From Lonsdalea britannica (GTDB lineage Bacteria > Pseudomonadota > Gammaproteobacteria > Enterobacterales > Enterobacteriaceae): a stretch of 64,000 bases of DNA. The position numbers and the translations under genes are program-made. Each line of letters opens with the position of its first letter. Position 1 is the first letter of the stretch. A model generated the notes under the pieces. That model worked only from the letters and a program-made list of their open reading frames with translations, ran no database searches and was not told where the DNA came from. Location: contig NZ_LUTN01000001.1 of the NCBI RefSeq assembly GCF_002111595.1, positions 186,001 through 250,000 on the forward strand. The letters run 5' to 3'. Positions 21,654-30,523 of this stretch are shown here, piece by piece.

Positions 21654-22235
21654 GGTGAAATCTTAGATGAGTTCCTTGAATAGGGCAAGTTCCTCAACCA
21701 GCCGCGCTGGCGAAGAATCATCCCCTTTCCGATGAGTTTTAAGCCTGTAATACCGGGCGTGTCGCGCAGTGGCGAGCGCGGGGTTTTCCTCTATGCTTTT
21801 AACATCGCGTTGCCAAACAGCCGGTAAGCGTCGCGTTTCAAAATAACGTGGTTCTGGTTAAGTGATTGTAAAAAAAGACGATTGCGCCCGCCGATATTTG
21901 TCCGCGTGATGATAATGGGAATTTGACCCGCTCCCCGCCATATCGCATTATGGGCGCGCTTACGGGGGCCGTAGGATGGATTCCCCGTCAGGCGGCCTTC
22001 GGGACGGTATGTCACGGTGACGTCATCACACAATGTGTTCGCAATGGCGCAAGATGAATGGCCTACCACGCGCAATCATGAGAGCGCTGTGCGACCTGAC
22101 ATGCTCCCCGTTGGGGATCCAAAACAATTATAACCATCGCGCCGTATCCCAGATTCCGTTCAGAGTGGCTGAAACGCTTGCGCAGCGTTGGGCGCTATTT
22201 CTGGCAGCGGGAACGGCCGAGATCAAGGGACTACC
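21654..22235. other. Long intergenic region between tetR and the Ppx/GppA-like gene
   Basis: About 580 bases with no convincing coding sequence. A 94-codon frame on the minus strand (21791-22075) lacks recognisable similarity and a ribosome site. The last 150 bases precede the Ppx/GppA-like gene and presumably hold its promoter, but no clear -35/-10 pair was found. Confidence 0.4.
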
Positions 22236-23252
22236 ATGATAAAAGCTACACGCAGCCTGCTGGCACTTGCCGGCCTTTTTTTGAGTATCGGTTATGTACA
22301 GGCTTCAGACTGTATTGAAACCCGTGCCGGGTTCGACATTGGCTCCGGCACCACCAAAGCGATGGTCGCGGAGGTGGACGTTTGCCACGGCGTACTCGGC
22401 AATATCTTGTATCAACACGAACAACCAGTCGGTTACAACGCGGATCTAGCGCGTTCCCTTAACGGCGATCTGAGCCCGGCGATTGCCAATGAAGGGCTGG
22501 CGACGCTGCAGTCGCTGCTCCATGAGGTGAATCAGTGGCACCCGACCCGCATCAGCGGCGTGGCGACGGAGGTTTTTCGTTCCGCCAGCAACGGCGAGCA
22601 GGTGATCGCCGACTTTGAGCGCAACACCGGACTGTCCATCAAAGTCCTTAGCCAGGAACAGGAAGCGCTGCTGGGATTTATGTCCGCGAAAGCCACGCTG
22701 AACCAACCCGCGCTGAGCAATAGCGACATTCTGGTGTGGGACATCGGCGGCGGTTCTATGCAGATGACCAGCTTCGAGCCGATCAACGGTCACCTAAAGC
22801 CGGTTGTCTATCTGGGCAAGCTGGCGGCGGTCAGCCTGAAGGATATGGTGATTGATGTTTTCCAGAACAAGGAGTTGCGGGCGGTCTCCTCACCTAACCC
22901 GGTCGGCGATCAACTGCCGATGATCCTGCGTTTTGTTCGTTTCTACGCGACGACGCATGTTCGGCCCGAGATCCGTCTTGCCGCCGCGCGCAAGCTGGTC
23001 ATCGGGATCGGCGGCGTACACAGCTACTCCATTTCCGGCCAGCTCGGCACGGGGCGCAACAGCTATCGTCTGGAGGAGTTGAAGAACATCGTCGGCAAAA
23101 AGAGCCATATGGACGACTCGCAGTTACAGGGCAAATACAAAGCCACGGACGTGACGAACCTGTTGCTGGTTGAAGGCTTCATGGAGGCACTTGATATTTC
23201 AGAAGTTCATGTGGTGAAAGCCAGCCTGATTCAGGGCGTTTTGTTGCAGTAA
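22236..23252 (+). CDS. Secreted Ppx/GppA-like phosphatase domain protein
   Basis: A 338-residue protein with a cleavable signal peptide (hydrophobic residues about 8-22, cleavage near QAS at 24) followed by one Ppx/GppA domain of the ASKHA superfamily. The first phosphate loop is FDIGSGTTKAMV; the second is WDIGGGSMQM; the catalytic-type Glu lies in VATEVFRSASNG; LIGIGG-like VIGIGGVHS is the adenosine-region motif. Cytoplasmic Ppx and GppA are about 490-510 residues; this one lacks their C-terminal helical part. The start at 22236 follows AAGGGA. Export to the periplasm is unusual for this fold. A role in hydrolysing polyphosphate or another phosphoanhydride outside the inner membrane is inference. 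Confidence 0.82.
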   Translation: MIKATRSLLALAGLFLSIGYVQASDCIETRAGFDIGSGTTKAMVAEVDVCHGVLGNILYQHEQPVGYNADLARSLNGDLSPAIANEGLATLQSLLHEVNQWHPTRISGVATEVFRSASNGEQVIADFERNTGLSIKVLSQEQEALLGFMSAKATLNQPALSNSDILVWDIGGGSMQMTSFEPINGHLKPVVYLGKLAAVSLKDMVIDVFQNKELRAVSSPNPVGDQLPMILRFVRFYATTHVRPEIRLAAARKLVIGIGGVHSYSISGQLGTGRNSYRLEELKNIVGKKSHMDDSQLQGKYKATDVTNLLLVEGFMEALDISEVHVVKASLIQGVLLQ

Positions 23253-23271
23253 TTTCTGCCCGCTCTATCTG

Positions 23272-23309
23272 CGCAGAGGCCGTCTTTCGCGCGCGTGTCG
23301 GCCTCTGCG
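23272..23309. terminator. Hairpin between convergent ppx-like and ggt genes
   Basis: An 11-bp exact stem (CGCAGAGGCCG / CGGCCTCTGCG) with a 16-base loop, followed by TTTCGTTCGTTTCC on the plus strand. It lies 20 bp after the ppx-like stop and 17 bp from the ggt stop, in the right place for a shared terminator, although the T-tract is weak. Confidence 0.6.
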
Positions 23310-23325
23310 TTTCGTTCGTTTCCTT

Positions 23326-25089
23326 TTAGTAGCCTACCGCCGAACCCGCAGGTCGCCGGGAGTCGTTCGCGCCATACAGATACCCTTCGCGTACTTTATC
23401 GGACACGGCGGAGTCATTGCCTGAGTTGGCGGGCTCCACGCCCTGAATACCGGGCAGACCCTCCATAATCAGTTCGGCAGCGCCCCAGGGCGTTTGTTCA
23501 ATCATCTTATACCCGCGTTCCGCCAGCAGTTTCAGCGTATCGGCGGACAAGCCGCGCCGTTCATAGTAGACCTCATCCGGCAGCCATTGATGATGGATAC
23601 GTGGCGCATCCACTGCTTCCTGCGGCGTCATCCCGAAGTCGATAATATTCAACGCCGTTTGCAGCGTAATGCTGATGATGCGCGAGCCGCCGGGCGATCC
23701 CAGCACCAGGAAAATTTTGCCGTCTTTGGTGACCAGCGACGGGCTCATGGATGACAGCGGACGTTTGCCCGGCGCGATGGCGTTCCGTTCTCCTTGAACC
23801 AGGCCGTAGAGGTTCTTTTCCCCGACTTTGGCGGTGAAGTCGTCCATTTCATCGTTCAGGAAGAAGCCGGTGCCGGGTGTGATCACCACGGCGCCGAAAC
23901 GCCCGTTGACGGTATAAGTGGTGGACACCGCATTTCCCTGACTATCGACAATGGAATAGTGGGTGGTTTCCGGTTTCTCATGCGGTTCCGTGCCGGGCGC
24001 GACCTGCGTCGACGGCGTGGCCTTCTCCGGGTCGATCTTGCGGCGGATATCCGCGGCGTAGGTTTTGCTCAACAAACGATCAAGCGGGTTATGCACAAAA
24101 GCGGGGTCGCCCAGATAAGTATTGCGATCCATGTAGGCGTGGCGTAGCGCTTCGGTCACCGTGTGGATGGCCTGCGCGGAGTTATAGCCCATGCTTTTCA
24201 GGTCGTATCCTTCCAGAATGTTCAGCGTTTCGCACAGTGTGACGCCGCCGGAGCTCGGCGGAGGGGAAGAGATAAATTTGTAGCCCCGATAGGTGCAGCT
24301 AATCGGCGTGGTTTCCGTGACCGTATAACGGGCGAAGTCCGCCGCGGTGATGATACCGCCGCCTTTTTTCGCCGCCGCTTCGATTTTGCGCGGTAACTCT
24401 CCCTTATAGAAGGCGTCGGGGCCGCGATCGGCGATGCTTTGCAGGGTGCGCGCCAGATCTTTTTGCACCAGCCGGTCACCCGGCTGCATCGGCGATCCAT
24501 CCGGGCGCAGGAAGAGGCGGGCCGCTTCCGGATCTTGTCTGAAACGTTTGACGGTGGTGTTCATGATATCGGTGTCGCCGCGGTTGAGAATAAATCCTTC
24601 GCGAGCCAGTTTGATGGCCGGCGCCAGCAGCTGCTGACGGCTCATCGTCCCGTATTTTTCACGCGCGGTTTCCAGCCCCATCACGGTGCCGGGCACGCCG
24701 ACCGCCAGATAGCCATACAGGCTGGCGCCGGGGTTCACTTTGCCTTCCGCGTCCAGATACATATCGGCTTTGGCCGCCGCCGGGGCGGTTTCGCGGAAGT
24801 TGATGAAGGTGTCTTTACCGTTCGCCAGATGCAGGGTCATAAAGCCTCCGCCGCCGATATTGCCGCAACAGGCGTTAACCACCGCCTGGGCGTAGCCGAC
24901 GGCAACCGCCGCATCCACCGCATTTCCCCCCATTTTCAGGATATCAACGCCCACCTGTGAAGCCAGGTGCTGCGAACTCACCACCATTCCCTGTTTTGCC
25001 TCCACGGCGGGAATGGAGACCGCATAGGTCGGTCCTACGGTGAGGAGTCCTGATAAGCTTAATGCCAATCGCCATTTTCCTGATGTCAT
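23326..25089 (-). CDS. ggt: Periplasmic gamma-glutamyltranspeptidase
   Basis: Gamma-glutamyltransferase (587 aa) is an N-terminal nucleophile hydrolase that cleaves glutathione and other gamma-glutamyl compounds in the periplasm. A signal peptide covers about residues 1-23. The precursor cuts itself before the Thr of ETTHYSIVDSQGNAVSTTYT (about Thr375), which becomes the nucleophile of the small subunit; substrate-binding GSPGGSRI follows. The large subunit carries GGNAVDAAVAVGYA and GGGGFMTLH-type segments. Length matches the E. coli enzyme (580). It is convergent with the Ppx/GppA-like gene. Confidence 0.95.
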   Translation of the reverse strand: MTSGKWRLALSLSGLLTVGPTYAVSIPAVEAKQGMVVSSQHLASQVGVDILKMGGNAVDAAVAVGYAQAVVNACCGNIGGGGFMTLHLANGKDTFINFRETAPAAAKADMYLDAEGKVNPGASLYGYLAVGVPGTVMGLETAREKYGTMSRQQLLAPAIKLAREGFILNRGDTDIMNTTVKRFRQDPEAARLFLRPDGSPMQPGDRLVQKDLARTLQSIADRGPDAFYKGELPRKIEAAAKKGGGIITAADFARYTVTETTPISCTYRGYKFISSPPPSSGGVTLCETLNILEGYDLKSMGYNSAQAIHTVTEALRHAYMDRNTYLGDPAFVHNPLDRLLSKTYAADIRRKIDPEKATPSTQVAPGTEPHEKPETTHYSIVDSQGNAVSTTYTVNGRFGAVVITPGTGFFLNDEMDDFTAKVGEKNLYGLVQGERNAIAPGKRPLSSMSPSLVTKDGKIFLVLGSPGGSRIISITLQTALNIIDFGMTPQEAVDAPRIHHQWLPDEVYYERRGLSADTLKLLAERGYKMIEQTPWGAAELIMEGLPGIQGVEPANSGNDSAVSDKVREGYLYGANDSRRPAGSAVGY

Positions 25090-25233
25090 CCCTATCTCCT
25101 CTCGAACTCATACCGACTCTGTGGTTTGTATAACCGGCCATCGTGTTCGCCGGTCGCTAAACAGCATACGGAGCTGTCTCCGACGAAGGAACCTTTCGAT
25201 ACCATAAATCGAGTGATGAAGACCAGGGCGTGA

Positions 25234-25267
25234 TAAAAAAGAAACGGCCCTCATTGCGAGGGCCGTT
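25234..25267 (-). terminator. Intrinsic terminator after the bisC-like gene
   Basis: On the minus strand a 10-bp hairpin (AACGGCCCTC / GAGGGCCGTT, loop of five) is followed by TTTC and six T, 17 bases after the stop of the molybdoenzyme gene. Confidence 0.88.
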
Positions 25268-25283
25268 GATGTCGATGGGAACG

Positions 25284-27558
25284 TCAGGCCGTCGTGGTGT
25301 GCGGCGCGGCGACCACCTCGACCAGGCAGCTCATGGCATTGGGGCCTTGGGTGAGGGAAGAGGTGCCGATATCCAGCGTCAGCACGTTGGCATTGCCGGA
25401 TCTTTCCACCGGGTCCCACTCTTTCTGTTCCCAGCCCGGATCGAACCATGCGCCGGTGGACATGATCACCACGCCCGGCGTGACGCCGTCGGTGATTTTC
25501 ACCCCGCCATAGATGCGTCCGCGCGCGTTATGGACTTCGACCTGCATACCGTCGGCGATATTTCGCGCCACCGCATCCTCCGGGTGCATATAGAGCGTTT
25601 CCCGCCCAGCCGTCATGTTGGCGGCGACCTGAGGTGTGCTGCCGAGCTGACTATGCAGCCGGTCCGACGGCTGAATGGAGATAAAGTGAAGCGGCCATTG
25701 TTGCGCCGAGTCGGCGCCCAGCCACTCGACCGGCGGACGCCACTCGGGATGCGGACCAAAGTCGTCATAGCGGTAGCCCGCCAGCGTCTCGCTGAACAGT
25801 TCGATTTTGCCGCTGGGGGTCTTCAACGCATGCTGTTCCGGGTCGTCACGGAACGCCTCGAAGAAGACAAACGGCTTATCGTCCATCGGAATTTCGACGT
25901 AACCCTGACGCCAGAACGCCTCGAAATCCGGCCAGTCCTGCCCCGTCTCGCCCTGACGTTCACGGCACTGCTGGTACATCATCGCCAGCCAGTCGCGCTC
26001 GCTGCGGCCCTGCGTGAATTCGTCGCCGTAGCCGAGTCGCTGCGCCAGCTCGCTGAAAATATCCACGTCGTTGCGGGCGTGATGCTGCGGCGCTATGGCT
26101 GATGCATGGCGAAAATATAGCGATCGCGCGACGAACCGCCGATGTCATTGCGTTCCAGCGTGGTGGTGACCGGCAGTACGATATCGGCCATGCGGGCGGC
26201 GGGCGTCCAGACGATATCCTGCACGACGACGGTATCCGGCTTGCGCCAGCCTTCCACCAGTCGGTTGAGCTGTTGGTGATGATGGAACGGGTTGCCGCCT
26301 GCCCAGTGGATCAGATGGATATCTGGATAGGTATGCGTCTGCCCCTGAAACGTATAGGGCTGGCCTGGTTGCAACAGCATGTCGGCGATGCGTGCGACGG
26401 GAATGATGCTGCCGCGATTCGGCACAGAGGGAGAGGCGGGGGCGGGCGTGGCGATCCGCTCGTTGCCGACGCTGTTCATCGAACCATGTCCGAACGAGAA
26501 GCCGCCGCCGGGTAATCCGACCTGGCCCAACATGGCGGATAGGGCGATCATCATCCAGTAGGGCTGTTCGCCGCGGTGCGCGCGCTGTACCGAGTAGGAA
26601 CAGGTGATAAAGCTGCGCACGCCGATAAGCTGCTTCGCGAGCCGCGCGATCCGCTCGGCCGGAATACCGGTGATGGCGCTGGCCCACTCCGGTGTTTTGG
26701 GCGTGCCGTCAGTGCGGCCGTCAAGATAGTCGCTCAGGCGTCGTAGCCCACGCAGTAGCGAGCCAAAAACGCGCGATCGTCCGCGTCGAGTCGGCGAATC
26801 TCGAATCCTAACGCCAGCATCAGCGCCACATCAGTGTTGGGGCGAATCGGTATCCATTCCGCGTCGACGAACGCCGGGCAGTCGTCGCGCATCGGACTGA
26901 TGTTGATGACCGGTATCCCTCGGGCCTTGAGCGTTTCCAGCGCGACTTTCAGCGTATGCTGTCCCGCGCCGCCGGAGGCCACCTGAGCATTTTTCAGCGC
27001 CAGCCCGCCAAAGGCGATAAACAGCTGGCAATGCTCGGCGACACTGCGCCATTCGGTGACTTTACCAGTGAGCGGATGGAAGGTGCCGATAACGTAAGGC
27101 AGGAAGAACTGCGCCGCGCCCCAGCTGTAGTTACCCGCCTGATCGACCGCACCGCCGCCGGAGAAGTAGAAACGGCGCACCTGCGAGCGCGCGTGGTGGT
27201 AGCGCCCGGCGGAGGACCAGCCGTACGAACCGGCGAACAGACCGTCGGCGCCGTAGCGATCGCGCACGCGGCGGTTTTCTTCGGCCACCAGATCCAGTGC
27301 GACGTCCCAGTCCACTTCCACAAACGGCTCTTTGCCGCGCAGCGACGTGTCGCTATTTTCCCGTTTAGCCAGCCAGGAACGGCGGACGGCGGGTTTACGG
27401 ATGCGCTGTGGCGAATAGACCAGCGGCACGATGCTGTCGAGCATCGGCGACGGATCGGGGTCGGCGGCAAACGGCTCGCAGCCAATCAACCTGCCGTCTT
27501 CCACTACGGCTGTAAAGGCGCCCCAATGCGCGAGATGGGGGTAACGCGTTATTGTCAT
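25284..27558 (-). pseudogene. BisC-like molybdopterin S/N-oxide reductase, frame broken twice
   Basis: A DMSO-reductase-family molybdoenzyme that resembles E. coli BisC (biotin/methionine sulfoxide reductase). No signal peptide is present at MTITRYPHLAHWGAF, so it would act in the cytoplasm. FAGSYGWSSAGRYHHA holds the Ser expected to bind molybdenum; GNYSWGAAQ, DIVLPVTTTLERNDIGG and LHSQLG bind the pterin cofactor. Three open pieces (27558-26734, about 26733-26093, 26092-25284) line up end to end. Adding one base to the GG at 26737-26738 and one to the GG at 26097-26098 (C in the coding strand both times) joins them into 758 residues, a normal length. The start has GAGGA five bases upstream. 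A real double mutation would kill it; sequence error is equally possible. Confidence 0.85.
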
Positions 27559-27944
27559 AGTGTCCTCGGAAAATCAGTGGTTTTTCCTCGCCGAAGAGCC
27601 GGCATGTATCGTTGGCGGATAATGATCCGGATAAGCAATAAACACGATGTGAGCGGAATGGTAAAGAGGGGCGGCGCTTTTTTAGTGCAGCCGAATATCG
27701 GTTAAGGTGCATGCGGTTGATATTTAACCGCCTTGGTTGTTAAGGCGATACCACCTAAAGACCTTTGGATGCGCACATTGATGAGGGGCGAGGAAACGTT
27801 GCAATACCAGTTTCACGTGCATATTCGTTTCCCGAACGTCAGGTGAGAGCCTGTCAGGCCTAAGCCCGATCTTTTCCTGTATAGGTTTGGTATAACCTTT
27901 GCTTGTGTAAAGTTGTGTATATTCACATAAGGGAGCACAGGCAC
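27559..27944. other. Divergent control region between bisC-like and hisC-like genes
   Basis: 386 bases between two divergent genes. It holds short inverted repeats: GCGGTT...AACCGC (27713-27731) and AGGTT...AACCT (27883-27898), the second close to a TATAAC hexamer at 27891. These are candidate operator or promoter parts for the rightward gene, but none matches a known consensus well. The TGTG...CACA at about 27913-27926 has the wrong spacing for a CRP site. Confidence 0.35.
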
Positions 27945-29111
27945 ATGAGCGACATAACCCTCATCAATCAAAAACGCCGTGAGATGTTCAAATATTCAGG
28001 GGCGTTACTCGGCGGTTTGGCGCTGGCAGGGCTGAACAAATCGGCGCTGGCTTCTTCTATCGCCGGCAGCAAAAGCGGCGATACCTCCACGGAGTCGGTG
28101 ATTCGCATTAACTATAATGAAAACCCATTGGGGATGTCGCCTAAAGGGCAAGAAGCGGCGCGTCTGGCTATCGCCAAGGCCAACCGCTATCCCTACAAGG
28201 AGCAAGGGCAGCTGCAGGAAAAAATCGCCGGACTGCACGGCGTGGATAAGAGCAACGTGCTGATGCTGCAAGGCTCCTGCGAGGGGATTCGTTCTTGTTT
28301 CGAAGCGCTGGGGACGGCGAAAACGCAGCTGGTTATCCCTGAACTGACCTACGAAGGCGGTCCTAAGTACGCCAAAATCATGGGGATGAATATTGTTCGG
28401 CTGCCCATGCTGCCGGGCTGGAAGTTTGATATTGAAGCGATGAAAAAAACCGTCGCCGCTTATGACGGTCCGACCCTCGTTTACATCGTCAACCCCAACA
28501 ATCCCACCGCCACTATTACGCCCGCGGATCTGATCGAACCGTGGATCAAAAGCAAACCGAAGGATACGCTGTTTCTGGTGGATGAAGCCTACGCCGAGTT
28601 CGTCAACGACTCACGGTTCCGCTCGGTGGACGGGCTGATCCGAGAGGGGTACGACAACATCATCCTGCTGAAGACGTTTTCGAAAATCTTCGCGATGGCG
28701 GGTATGCGCGCGGGCTATGCGATCGGTAAGCCTGAGCTGCTGGCGAAGATGGCGAACTACAACACGTCCGAATCGCTGAACTTCTGTGCGATTGCGGCCG
28801 CCAGCGCGTCGCTCGACGACAAAGCCTTCATTAACTACAGCAAGAAAACCATCGATACGTCCCGTCAGATTCTGATCGATACCTTGAAGTCCCTGGACCT
28901 GGAGTATTTGCCGTCAGAGGCTAACTTCTTGTTTCACCGTATCAAGGTGCCGCTAGAAGGATATCAGAAACGCATGAAAGAACACGGCATCTTGATTGGC
29001 CGCGCTTTTCCGCCCGCCACCGACTGGTGCCGAATTTCCATGGGTACGCCGGAAGAAATGCACACCTTTACCAAGCTGATGCGGGAGTTCAGAACAAAGG
29101 GTTGGCTGTAG
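27945..29111 (+). CDS. Tat-exported histidinol-phosphate aminotransferase-like enzyme
   Basis: A 388-residue fold-type I PLP aminotransferase of the HisC group. Catalytic features are intact: INYNENPLGMSP at the N-terminus, IVNPNNPTA, LVDEAYAEF (Asp213, Tyr216), and LLKTFSKIFAMAGMRAGY with the PLP lysine at 247. Unusually it begins with a twin-arginine signal: NQKRREMFKYSG (Arg11-Arg12) followed by a hydrophobic stretch GALLGGLALAGL and ALA-SS. That predicts export of the folded, PLP-loaded enzyme to the periplasm. The ATG at 27945 has AAGGGAG upstream. It is not in a his operon; the biosynthetic role is therefore unlikely and the substrate unknown. Confidence 0.88.
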   Translation: MSDITLINQKRREMFKYSGALLGGLALAGLNKSALASSIAGSKSGDTSTESVIRINYNENPLGMSPKGQEAARLAIAKANRYPYKEQGQLQEKIAGLHGVDKSNVLMLQGSCEGIRSCFEALGTAKTQLVIPELTYEGGPKYAKIMGMNIVRLPMLPGWKFDIEAMKKTVAAYDGPTLVYIVNPNNPTATITPADLIEPWIKSKPKDTLFLVDEAYAEFVNDSRFRSVDGLIREGYDNIILLKTFSKIFAMAGMRAGYAIGKPELLAKMANYNTSESLNFCAIAAASASLDDKAFINYSKKTIDTSRQILIDTLKSLDLEYLPSEANFLFHRIKVPLEGYQKRMKEHGILIGRAFPPATDWCRISMGTPEEMHTFTKLMREFRTKGWL

Positions 29112-29126
29112 CCGTTTATTGAGCGG

Positions 29127-29160
29127 CGTCAGATACGGCTATGTGAGACCGCATCTGACG
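29127..29160. terminator. Hairpin between convergent hisC-like and acyltransferase genes
   Basis: A 12-bp stem with one mismatch (CGTCAGATACGG / CCGCATCTGACG) and a ten-base loop stands 16 bases after the aminotransferase stop. Only a short T-rich stretch (TCACTGTTTCC) follows, so termination strength is uncertain. Confidence 0.5.
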
Positions 29161-29183
29161 TCACTGTTTCCTTCCGAGCCTCA

Positions 29184-30200
29184 TCAGGCCTTGACGGTGC
29201 GTTTGTTGGGGATGAGCGCGGTCAGCGGTTTTTCCACCACACGGTAGGCGACAATCCCGACGGCCAGCGAAACCAGCGTGGTCAGAATAATCACCGCCGT
29301 TTGATTAATGTCACTGACGGACAGCTTTTTCATCAGCATGGATAACGTCATGGTGACGAATCCGTGCGCCAAATAAATGGAATAGGATGCATCGCCGATC
29401 AGCATTAACGCGCGGGAGGTCCATCCTTCCAGAGAGCAGGCGGAAAACAGGACAATAAAAATAGGTGTGATAGAAAAAATAACGGGCAGCCAGGCGGGTT
29501 GGAATAGACGACAAATCAAGTAAAGGACCAGCACCATTGCCGATAATAAAAACCCATTTTTCACGGTCATTCGCTCGGATAAAAAGAAAATAACCATGCC
29601 CGCGAGAAAATACAGCAGAATAGGGTTGGTCAATAATAGGCTGGCGCCCGTATCCGCCGGGAGCCATTTCCCGATGAGATAAGAAAGCAGGAAACAGAAC
29701 GACAGGGTCAGCAATATCCGGTTTTTCTTACCGAAGAAAATACACACCGCAAACAGGCAATAAAAAAACATTTCGTAAATCAGCGTCCATCCCTGAGACA
29801 AGATCGGGTTAATGCGGCCGTCCTCGCCGATACGTGGTAACAGCAGGTAAGAACTGAGGATTTTGCCCATATCGAAGTGGTGACTCTTCAACGCCAGCCC
29901 GGCAAGCCACAGCGCCAGCAGCGCGGTAGTCCAGAACCAATAAGGGGGAATAACCCGGTTGAATCGGTGGATCAGAAAGGTTTTTGCTTCTTGCGGCGAC
30001 CACGTTTTTTTATACGTGGCTTTCATCATGATAAAACCGCTGATAATGAAAAATATATAGACGCCCAACGTGCCGAGATCTTCGAGTCGATATCCATTTT
30101 GAATACCACCATCATAGATGGCCGTTGTGGTGTGCGCGAAAATAACCATAACGGCGGCAATACCACGCAAGTACTGTATATAGCTCAGTTTTTTATTCAT
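29184..30200 (-). CDS. Acyltransferase 3 family membrane protein
   Basis: A 338-residue integral membrane O-acyltransferase of the acyltransferase-3 (OafA/NodX/WecH-like) family, with about ten predicted helices. The N-terminal motif YIQYLRGIAAVMVIFAHTT contains the conserved Arg and His (His23) of the family. Such proteins transfer acetyl or other acyl groups to sugars of O-antigen, exopolysaccharide or peptidoglycan; the acceptor here is unknown. The gene is visibly richer in A and T than its neighbours, which hints at later acquisition. It is convergent with the aminotransferase gene. Confidence 0.85.
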   Translation of the reverse strand: MNKKLSYIQYLRGIAAVMVIFAHTTTAIYDGGIQNGYRLEDLGTLGVYIFFIISGFIMMKATYKKTWSPQEAKTFLIHRFNRVIPPYWFWTTALLALWLAGLALKSHHFDMGKILSSYLLLPRIGEDGRINPILSQGWTLIYEMFFYCLFAVCIFFGKKNRILLTLSFCFLLSYLIGKWLPADTGASLLLTNPILLYFLAGMVIFFLSERMTVKNGFLLSAMVLVLYLICRLFQPAWLPVIFSITPIFIVLFSACSLEGWTSRALMLIGDASYSIYLAHGFVTMTLSMLMKKLSVSDINQTAVIILTTLVSLAVGIVAYRVVEKPLTALIPNKRTVKA

Positions 30201-30523
30201 AGTCGATACTCTGAAACTCAGTGGGTCGGGGCTATTTCAGTGGCTCAGAGTAGGTGAAGCTATTTTCATTCTCAACGAAATACTACGCTTTCTCATCATA
30301 AACAGAATTATCTCTATTTTCCGGCCTCGGGAGTGTCGCCAACGTTTTCGCCTGCGCCTTGCATTCCGCCGTCAGCCTCAGTTTTGCTTTCACCCTATCG
30401 ACGGATGCGGTATTGCTATCGGTACGAAGCGGTCGCCGACGTGAATCCGGGCTGCATCGTTACCCGTCGAACGGGGTTTCCACCCGCTTCGCCGTTTGTC
30501 TCTTCATCATCAGGAGTGTTGCC
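30201..30523. other. Intergenic region with an inverted repeat next to the acyltransferase start
   Basis: 323 bases between divergent genes. Exact 8-bp arms TACTCTGA (30207-30214) and TCAGAGTA (30245-30252) lie within 50 bp of the acyltransferase start, with further CTGAAAC/TTTCAG similarity between them. This could be an operator or an mRNA leader hairpin. The rest is plain, ending in CAGGAG before the rightward gene. Confidence 0.35.

Noticed and set aside
21791-22075. 94-codon minus-strand frame in the long intergenic gap
   Set aside because: No ribosome site, no recognisable similarity and ordinary intergenic composition; kept only as a remark.
27913-27926. Possible CRP site TGTG...CACA before the hisC-like gene
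   Set aside because: The half-sites are two bases too close for the CRP spacing and the neighbouring A/T positions do not match.
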